Source of the DNA: Bacteroidales bacterium
Lineage (GTDB): Bacteria; Bacteroidota; Bacteroidia; Bacteroidales; Tenuifilaceae
Length of the DNA: 37,749 nucleotides
Direction of reading: 5' to 3'
Assembly: GCA_025361485.1 (NCBI GenBank)
Contig: JANYLA010000116.1
Coordinates: 1-37,749 of the forward strand
Shown here: in pieces, positions 33,587-37,749 of the stretch
Numbering within the stretch: position 1 is the stretch's first letter
Layout of the letters: each line of letters starts with the position of its first letter
Notes under the pieces: model-generated
Seen by the model: the letters and a program-made list of their open reading frames with translations, nothing else
Database searches by the model: none
What the model was told of the DNA's origin: nothing
Made by a program: the position numbers and the translations under genes

Positions 33587-34090
33587 ATGGCAAAAGTTTA
33601 CTTTGTAGTGGGTGGAAATCTGGGGGATAGAGAGCGCTACCTTGAGAGAACAAAGAGTCTAATATCGGAAAGAGTTGGATTAATTTTAAGAAACTCATCA
33701 TTATACGAATCGGAACCTTGGGGCTTCGAACATGATCAAAACTTTTTAAATCAGGTAATCATTGTTGATACTCAGCTTAGCCCTGCAGCAATCCTACTAG
33801 AAATATCTTTTATTGAAGGGGTGTTAGGGAGGGAGAGAAATGGCAATGGCTATTCAGCCCGAACGGCAGATATTGATATTCTTTTTTACGATCAGCAGGT
33901 AGTTTTTTCACCAAGTTTAGTAATACCGCATCGATTCTTACATAAACGATTATTTGTGCTTACACCGCTAAGCGAAGTTGCTCCTGATTTAATTCACCCG
34001 CTCTTTTCGGTTACAGTACGAGATCTAATCTCGACATGCGAGGACACAACCAAGGTTTGGAAATATCAACCGGTTACAGTGGCAGAATAA
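33587..34090 (+). CDS. folK: 2-amino-4-hydroxy-6-hydroxymethyldihydropteridine pyrophosphokinase (HPPK)
   Basis: A cytoplasmic folate-biosynthesis enzyme that transfers pyrophosphate from ATP to 6-hydroxymethyl-7,8-dihydropterin. The protein has 167 residues from ATG 33587. Family motifs are VYFVVGGNLGDRERYLE near the N-terminus, LYESEPWGFEHDQNFLNQV, LGRERNGNGYSARTADIDIL (Mg/ATP-binding aspartates), and IPHRFLHKRLFVLTPLSEVA. The frame is open upstream to a TTG at 33533, but the residues before Met (such as YLIFARFYFSNNS) are not part of the fold, which begins right after this ATG. Its stop is 7 nt from the convergent upp stop. Confidence 0.94.
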   Translation: MAKVYFVVGGNLGDRERYLERTKSLISERVGLILRNSSLYESEPWGFEHDQNFLNQVIIVDTQLSPAAILLEISFIEGVLGRERNGNGYSARTADIDILFYDQQVVFSPSLVIPHRFLHKRLFVLTPLSEVAPDLIHPLFSVTVRDLISTCEDTTKVWKYQPVTVAE

Positions 34091-34097
34091 ATACTAC

Positions 34098-34757
34098 CTA
34101 CTCCTTACTTCCGTATGCTAAATCACCCGAATCGCCTAGTCCTGGAACTATATATGATTTTACGGTTAATTCGTCGTCAACTGCACCCAACCAAATGGTA
34201 ACGCTTTTTTGGGATAAATTACGTTTCATGTAGTCAACCCCTTCTTTCGATGCAATTGCAGAAACAATATGTGTATGCTTTGGAGTACCTCTTTCAAGTA
34301 TTGCTTTGTATGCCAGAAGCATTGATGCACCTGTAGCCAGCATCGGATCGATGATTACCAATACTTTCCCATCAACTTTAGGGCACGATAGGTGCTCAAA
34401 CTGGATTCGAAAACTTCCATCTTTACTATACTTTCGGTAAGCCGAAATAAAAGCGTTCTCCGCTTTATCGAAATAGTTCAACATACCCTGATGTAAAGGT
34501 AATCCGGCTCGCAGTATAGTGGCTAAAACCAATTGGTCGCTAGGCAGATTAACCTCTGCAACACCAAGCGGGGTTTGAACTTGACGATTCTCATAGTGTA
34601 GCTCTTTGCTTATCTCATAAGAGAAAATCTCGCCGATGCGTTCCATATTTCTGCGAAAACGCATTGAATCGTTCTGAACGTTAATATCGCGTAGTTCAGC
34701 GATAAACTGATTAAGTACTGAATTGTTCTCACCAATTACTTTAACCATAATTTTCAT
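34098..34757 (-). CDS. upp: Uracil phosphoribosyltransferase
   Basis: A cytoplasmic pyrimidine-salvage enzyme that converts uracil and PRPP to UMP. The 219-residue length fits the family. Motifs visible are ILRAGLPLHQGMLNYF (flexible-loop region), the PRPP-binding IIDPMLATGAS, and the uracil-binding C-terminus IVPGLGDSGDLAYG. The start is taken at 34757; a second Met three codons later (nt 34748) is equally possible. It converges on folK with a 7-nt gap and no obvious terminator. A near-match to the -7 element (TATTTTG) lies about 40 nt upstream on the minus strand. Confidence 0.95.
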   Translation of the reverse strand: MKIMVKVIGENNSVLNQFIAELRDINVQNDSMRFRRNMERIGEIFSYEISKELHYENRQVQTPLGVAEVNLPSDQLVLATILRAGLPLHQGMLNYFDKAENAFISAYRKYSKDGSFRIQFEHLSCPKVDGKVLVIIDPMLATGASMLLAYKAILERGTPKHTHIVSAIASKEGVDYMKRNLSQKSVTIWLGAVDDELTVKSYIVPGLGDSGDLAYGSKE

Positions 34758-34922
34758 CCCCCTATTTGATTAGCAACTTGAGAATAAATGATTAGGTGCA
34801 AAATAGTAAAAGATTTCTAAACTTTGGGTTGTTTTGATGTGTTATTCAATAGTTAAGAGTTAAACTTTTTTCCATACCATTTGTTTCGTCACAGAACAAT
34901 CATTTAACTTAATCCTATTTTC

Positions 34923-35144
34923 ATGAAAACATTTCTTTGTAAAACCTGCAATAAAAAATTTGAAGCCGTTGGTGTAAAAATTGATTGGAATGACCCAACA
35001 TATGGACCTAGCAGTAAATTCACCGCAAGTTGCCCTTGCAATGGCGAGGATTGCGAAGAGTATCGGCCATTAAGCAGCAAAAAAGAGGAGCTGGTTTCGA
35101 GCGGTTCATCCTGTGGCACGGGTGGTTGTAGCTGTGGCAGATAG
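34923..35144 (+). CDS. Small Cys-rich, zinc-ribbon-like protein
   Basis: A 73-residue protein not assigned to a named family. It starts with a CxxC knuckle (Cys6, Cys9 in LCKTCNKKFEA), has a second cluster CPCNGEDCEEY (Cys37, Cys39, Cys44), and ends with a Gly/Cys-rich tail SSCGTGGCSCGR (Cys64, Cys69, Cys71). Eight cysteines could bind one or two zinc ions. The layout recalls the FmdB-type putative regulators, which have an N-terminal CxxC ribbon and a Gly/Cys-rich end, but the spacing differs and this is only a resemblance. It appears monocistronic. Confidence 0.65.
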   Translation: MKTFLCKTCNKKFEAVGVKIDWNDPTYGPSSKFTASCPCNGEDCEEYRPLSSKKEELVSSGSSCGTGGCSCGR

Positions 35145-35183
35145 GTAGGTTTAGGAGTAGGAATTGTACAAAATCATTTGATA

Positions 35184-35371
35184 ATGCGAATTAAGGGTTG
35201 AGAATTTAATTTCTACCACCATGTTAAATAGTCAATTATTAGCAATATGATAAGTGTGTCTTGGTGAATCTTTGTGCTTTTGTGTCTTTGTGGCACTTTT
35301 TGACTTAGCCACGAAGGCTCTAAGACACAAAGTTTATAGGATTAATAAGATGTTCAACCCTTAATTCGCAT
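35184..35371. repeat. Nested inverted repeat, MITE-like (188 bp)
   Basis: The outer arms are a perfect 18-bp inverted repeat: atgcgaattaagggttga at 35184-35201 and its reverse complement at 35354-35371. Inside, at 35270-35294 and 35308-35332, is an imperfect pair (19 of 25 positions) of the dispersed 'ctttgtgtctttgtggc' repeat also found at 2481-2656 and 4469-4566. No ORF lies inside. The arrangement suggests a non-autonomous mobile element that carried or captured the smaller repeat. No target-site duplication was confirmed. Confidence 0.6.
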
Positions 35372-35439
35372 AGATAAGGAACTTATACCTATTTACTCAT
35401 TAAAAAAATCCTACCTTCACAGAAACAAACTTCAACGCT

Positions 35440-35832
35440 ATGGTGCTTTTAAGTTTCGATTCTTGGTGGGAAAGTCTTAACGCTTTTACAAAAATCTATT
35501 GGTTAATAACAATTCCTGCATCCCTAATCTTTTTAATTCAAATGGGGTTTATCTTTCTAAATCCCGATTCTAAAGCGAAAGCAGCCACATCTTCCGATTC
35601 TCAAAATTTAAACGAAGCAACAACTGCTTTTCAGCCAATCAACTTCAGAAACTTAATCGGGTTTTTTACCGTTCTTGGCTGGAGTGGGCTCGCCTGCATT
35701 GATGCAGGCTTATCAACTGAATCGACAATTTTAGCATCTTTCGTTTGTGGTTTAGCAATGCTTCTTGCTATGGCAACTGTTTTCTATATTATGGGAAAAC
35801 TCATGAATGATGTAAGGGAGAATTTGGATTAA
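35440..35832 (+). CDS. Short membrane protein resembling the N-terminal part of NfeD/YqiJ-like proteins
   Basis: A 130-residue protein with three predicted membrane segments: about 15-37 (TKIYWLITIPASLIFLIQMG), 70-86 (LIGFFTVLGWSGLACIDAG) and 96-120 (LASFVCGLAMLLAMATVFYI). The arrangement SWWESLNAFTKIYWLI plus FFTVLGWSGLACIDAGLS resembles the membrane portion of the NfeD/YqiJ-like proteins usually encoded next to flotillin genes. Those normally continue into a C-terminal OB-fold domain, which is missing here, and no flotillin gene follows. It is either a short family variant or a truncated remnant. The element TACCTTCA about 20 nt upstream is a weak match to a -7 box. Identification is from memory of the family. 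Confidence 0.5.
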   Translation: MVLLSFDSWWESLNAFTKIYWLITIPASLIFLIQMGFIFLNPDSKAKAATSSDSQNLNEATTAFQPINFRNLIGFFTVLGWSGLACIDAGLSTESTILASFVCGLAMLLAMATVFYIMGKLMNDVRENLD

Positions 35833-35990
35833 AAACAAACTAGCTCTATATCAGTTTACACTTGAAGTCTATACATTTAATGATTAATGTCATTACCAAC
35901 AAATTTAACTTTTTTTTTAAATTTGACTCTCTCGTAAATGTTAGTATATTTACCGTAAGCAAAAACGTTCTCAGTATTCATTATTTTTGA

Positions 35991-36020
35991 TTGTTTGAAA
36001 GAATAAATGAATTACCTTTG
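35991..36020 (+). promoter_or_regulatory. Bacteroidota-type promoter
   Basis: TTG (35991-35993), a 19-nt spacer and TACCTTTG (36013-36020) match the -33 and -7 elements of the Bacteroidota primary sigma factor. Transcription would start near 36026, about 18 nt before the ATG of the next gene. Confidence 0.65.
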
Positions 36021-36043
36021 CGAACTTTTAAAAATCAATTACT

Positions 36044-36646
36044 ATGATAGACTTAATTAAAGAAGCTTTAAAATCACCTGCTGGTTCATTCTCATTTATT
36101 TTTGCCTTAATGATTTTAGCATTTTGGCTTATACATTTTGTAACAAAAAAAATAACTGAGATTAATGCTGGACATAGTACGTTAGATAAGTCTGTAAATA
36201 AAATTGAAACACATATTGATGAAATAAGAAAAGACATGTCGTTCTTAAAAGGTTCTATTGAAGTGTTGAGGCGTGGAGCAGAACCTGTTGTACAATCTCA
36301 TAGTCCGGTTTCGTTAACTGCGTCAGGCATAGAAATGGCTAAGGAATTTGATGCGGAAAAAATGATTGCTCATAATTGGGAGAATATTTATACTGATTTA
36401 GAAAAGAATATTTGCAATAAAAACGCATATGATATTCAGCAATATTGTATTGAAACCGCATCCGTTGAGCCAGAAAAATTTCTGGAAAAATCTGATTTGA
36501 GTAAAATGAAAGAATATGCGTATGCAAAGGGAAATCCTTTACAATACTATATGCCTATTTTTGGGGTGTTGATACGAGACAAATACCTTCAGATAAAAGG
36601 AATTCAAGTATCTGAAATTGATAAATGTGATCCTAATAAGAAATAA
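36044..36646 (+). CDS. Unknown membrane-anchored coiled-coil protein
   Basis: A 200-residue protein not recognised. An N-terminal membrane helix (FIFALMILAFWLIHFVTKK, ~18-36) is followed by a coiled coil (~45-85, KSVNKIETHIDEIRKDMSFL) and a linker containing SPVSLTASGIEMAKEF. A helical C-terminal domain (~115-190) has NWENIYTDLEKNICNKNAYD, QQYCIETASVEPEKF, and PLQYYMPIFGVLIRDKYLQI. The predicted topology is N-out or N-in with a long cytoplasmic tail. It has its own well-formed promoter with a very short leader, and it is flanked by repeat-rich accessory DNA. It could be a small accessory or cassette-type gene; no enzyme motif is visible. Confidence 0.7.
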   Translation: MIDLIKEALKSPAGSFSFIFALMILAFWLIHFVTKKITEINAGHSTLDKSVNKIETHIDEIRKDMSFLKGSIEVLRRGAEPVVQSHSPVSLTASGIEMAKEFDAEKMIAHNWENIYTDLEKNICNKNAYDIQQYCIETASVEPEKFLEKSDLSKMKEYAYAKGNPLQYYMPIFGVLIRDKYLQIKGIQVSEIDKCDPNKK

Positions 36647-37054
36647 TTTTATGAGTTATTTTTCAGGTTTATAATTCAATGCTTTTTAAAGATTCTTGCC
36701 AAAATCGGTCACCTTATTTTCTTCACAGATTGGATCTTTTGTGTGTCCCTTATCATCAAATTTAAATGGCGGTTCTAGTTGTCCGTGCTTTCTACTATTT
36801 AATTTATTGAAATTAGACCACATGTGTTCCATGTTATCCGAACATGAAAAAAAGCAGTTATTTGATTTAACTGTGCTGTTAAATTTGGTTCTCCGATATC
36901 AAGCGTTAGCTGAGAAATTTTGCAGTATCCTTTCCCTGTTCATTTTTTGGTGTTTTGCTTTTAAATTCAACGGCTAATCCACGATAAGCAAGTTACTTTA
37001 CAATTTCGAAATACGTCACAGGCGAAGTGGTCACGGCTTGCTGCAATAACCTGT
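36647..37054. other. Intergenic stretch with possible small ORF and folded segment
   Basis: About 400 nt without a certain gene. On the minus strand a 48-codon ORF lies at 36686-36832. Another segment, 36987-37042, can fold using agcaag/cttgct as outer stem, with a central tttcgaaa palindrome and two gtcac copies. A long plus-strand frame (36696-36977) does not look like protein. Confidence 0.4.
36686..36832 (-). CDS. Possible small ORF, unrecognised
   Basis: A 48-residue minus-strand frame starting ATG at 36830-36832 (MEHMWSNFNKLNSRKHGQ...). It is hydrophilic with ordinary amino-acid balance (EPPFKFDDKGHTKDPICEEN), unlike the Cys/Leu/Phe-rich frame on the opposite strand. The frame stays open upstream to a stop at 36899-36901, giving CFFSCSDN just before the Met, so it may be the remnant of a longer gene. 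No promoter or homology is known to me. Confidence 0.3.
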   Translation of the reverse strand: MEHMWSNFNKLNSRKHGQLEPPFKFDDKGHTKDPICEENKVTDFGKNL

Positions 37055-37090
37055 AAAACAAAATCCGAGCCTTTAATTGACTCGGAAGTT
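37055..37090 (-). terminator. Probable terminator of the thioesterase gene
   Basis: On the minus strand tccgag and ctcgga form a stem (37064-37069 with 37081-37086), followed by ttttgtttt. It lies 23 nt past the thioesterase stop. Confidence 0.7.
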
Positions 37091-37113
37091 TTATGTATTT
37101 AATAAAGCAACTA

Positions 37114-37539
37114 CTACTTTCCAAGTTCAGATGCCCGTTTGCTAAGAATCTTATCCTCTTCTGTTTCTAAATCTACCGTAATTCCATGAGGGCAAGCCTT
37201 TGTGTTGTCATCAACATGAACGAATGTGATAAAGCCATCGACAATCACAGAATCAGGATTACTAACACGAGCAACCTTTACGTATGCAGTTAGGCTACTT
37301 TTACCAGTATAAACAATCTTGCTTGTGTAGCAAATACATTCGCCGGGTTTAACAGGGCTGCTAAAGTACATTCCATGAATCTTTAAGCAGATAATGTTTT
37401 TAGGGTTTATCAGCGATGAAGCTGAAACAAAGCCCGATTCAACAAACCATTCAGCGCTTCGCCCAGCGTACAGCGTTCCATGATGATTCAAATCTTCGCT
37501 CTTTACAAGCCTATGCGTAGGATACTCTTTTGTTTTCAT
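37114..37539 (-). CDS. Acyl-CoA thioesterase (hotdog fold)
   Basis: A 141-residue cytoplasmic enzyme of the 4HBT/hotdog superfamily that hydrolyses acyl-CoA thioesters. The motif DLNHHGTLYAGR (residues ~16-27) matches the helix entry of YciA/BFIT-type acyl-CoA hydrolases, where the downstream FVESGFVSASSL helix packs against the sheet. Beta strands follow: IICLKIHGMYFSSPVKPGE, CICYTSKIVYTGKSSLTAYV, and VDGFITFVHVD. The length is normal for a single hotdog domain. It has a strong Bacteroidota promoter just upstream, is monocistronic and ends at a terminator. Precise acyl substrate cannot be told. Confidence 0.85.
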   Translation of the reverse strand: MKTKEYPTHRLVKSEDLNHHGTLYAGRSAEWFVESGFVSASSLINPKNIICLKIHGMYFSSPVKPGECICYTSKIVYTGKSSLTAYVKVARVSNPDSVIVDGFITFVHVDDNTKACPHGITVDLETEEDKILSKRASELGK

Positions 37540-37558
37540 TTACTTTAGTTTGAGGTTG

Positions 37559-37590
37559 CAAAGGTATTCTCAAAAACTAAAGCTGTGCAA
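37559..37590 (-). promoter_or_regulatory. Promoter of the thioesterase gene
   Basis: On the minus strand TTG (37588-37590), a 21-nt spacer and TACCTTTG (37559-37566) match the Bacteroidota -33/-7 pattern, placing the start of transcription within about 15 nt of the ATG. Confidence 0.7.
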
Positions 37591-37617
37591 CAAATCTTAA
37601 TGTTATAAAAGGAGTAA

Positions 37618-37749
37618 TGGACATTTATGGTGTTTTTTTTGAGACGTTTTATTCAAGTGGACATTTGTGGTGTTGTTTATTTTTAGGTTAGCTGCTCAAT
37701 TAGGTAAAAGTGTTCTATTTTTGTTGCATCAAATGAAACGGAAATGGGC
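37618..37749 (+). mobile_element. Possible end of an IS21-like insertion sequence
   Basis: Two direct repeats, tggacatttatggtgtt at 37618-37634 and tggacatttgtggtgtt at 37658-37674, match at 16 of 17 bases and are 40 nt apart. IS21-family elements carry such multiple terminal repeats, often containing a tggaca core, at each end. An ATG at 37733, with MKRKW following, could be the start of a transposase running off the window. The element is cut by the window edge, so family assignment is tentative. Confidence 0.4.

Noticed and set aside
36903-36910. gcgttagc as part of an integron attC site
   Set aside because: The core does not fully match GTTRRRY and no opposing RYYYAAC site with a proper hairpin is found at a usual distance. 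No integrase is present.
36696-36977. 93-codon plus-strand frame
   Set aside because: Its product is an unusual Cys/Leu/Phe-rich string with no domain, no good start context and no promoter, while the opposite strand reads more like protein.

Overview
The window is chromosomal DNA of a member of the Bacteroidota, probably a free-living or gut-associated relative of the Bacteroidales/Flavobacteriia. The evidence is a type 9 secretion (T9SS) sorting tail, a TonB protein with the Bacteroidota N-terminus, lamin-tail surface proteins, AT-rich spacers, and several promoters with the Bacteroidota -7 element TAnnTTTG. No rRNA, CRISPR array, complete transposon or recognisable defence operon was found.

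Left part (1-5460). A 5'-incomplete Ig-like secreted protein with a T9SS type A tail comes first. It is followed by a ferredoxin-NADP reductase-like gene with rlmN 9 nt downstream. A secreted serpin then overlaps an AlbA_2/Schlafen-type regulator by one base. A small DUF3592-like membrane protein lies on the other strand, and a tRNA-Ala(GGC)/tRNA-Gly(CCC) pair has its own promoter and terminator. Two copies of a widespread 'cacaaagacacaaag'-type inverted repeat lie here, and one supplies the end of the AlbA gene.

Middle part (5600-29450). A TonB gene ends in a clear terminator. After a leader of about 440 nt comes a 13.7-kb gene for a 4551-residue surface protein. It is built from about five consecutive super-modules, each a Trp-rich entry motif, Thr/Gly/Asn-rich beta-solenoid-like repeats and a cap carrying an FPVG-like motif, followed by Ig/PKD-like domains. 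It has no visible T9SS tail. Aspartate-semialdehyde dehydrogenase (asd) separates it from a second large secreted protein of 1890 residues, with jelly-roll, triplicated, lamin-tail and FlgD/CHU_C-like domains. That gene converges, with a 2-nt gap, on a TPR-transmembrane-SpoIIE phosphatase.

Right part (29640-37749). This is mostly housekeeping: purine nucleoside phosphorylase overlapping lpxK, sppA, folK, upp, and an acyl-CoA thioesterase. Between them lie small accessory genes: a Cys-rich zinc-ribbon-like protein, a short NfeD-like membrane protein, and an unknown membrane-anchored coiled-coil protein with a good promoter. This part also has a nested inverted repeat resembling a MITE, an intergenic stretch with a possible hidden small ORF and a foldable segment, and at the right edge two direct repeats that look like the end of an IS21-type element.

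The clearest unusual content is the pair of very large surface proteins, particularly the 4551-residue protein with its near-identical 720-nt internal DNA repeats. The serpin-AlbA coupled pair and the short repeats that shape gene ends are the next most interesting. Nothing here shows a complete new defence or mobile system.
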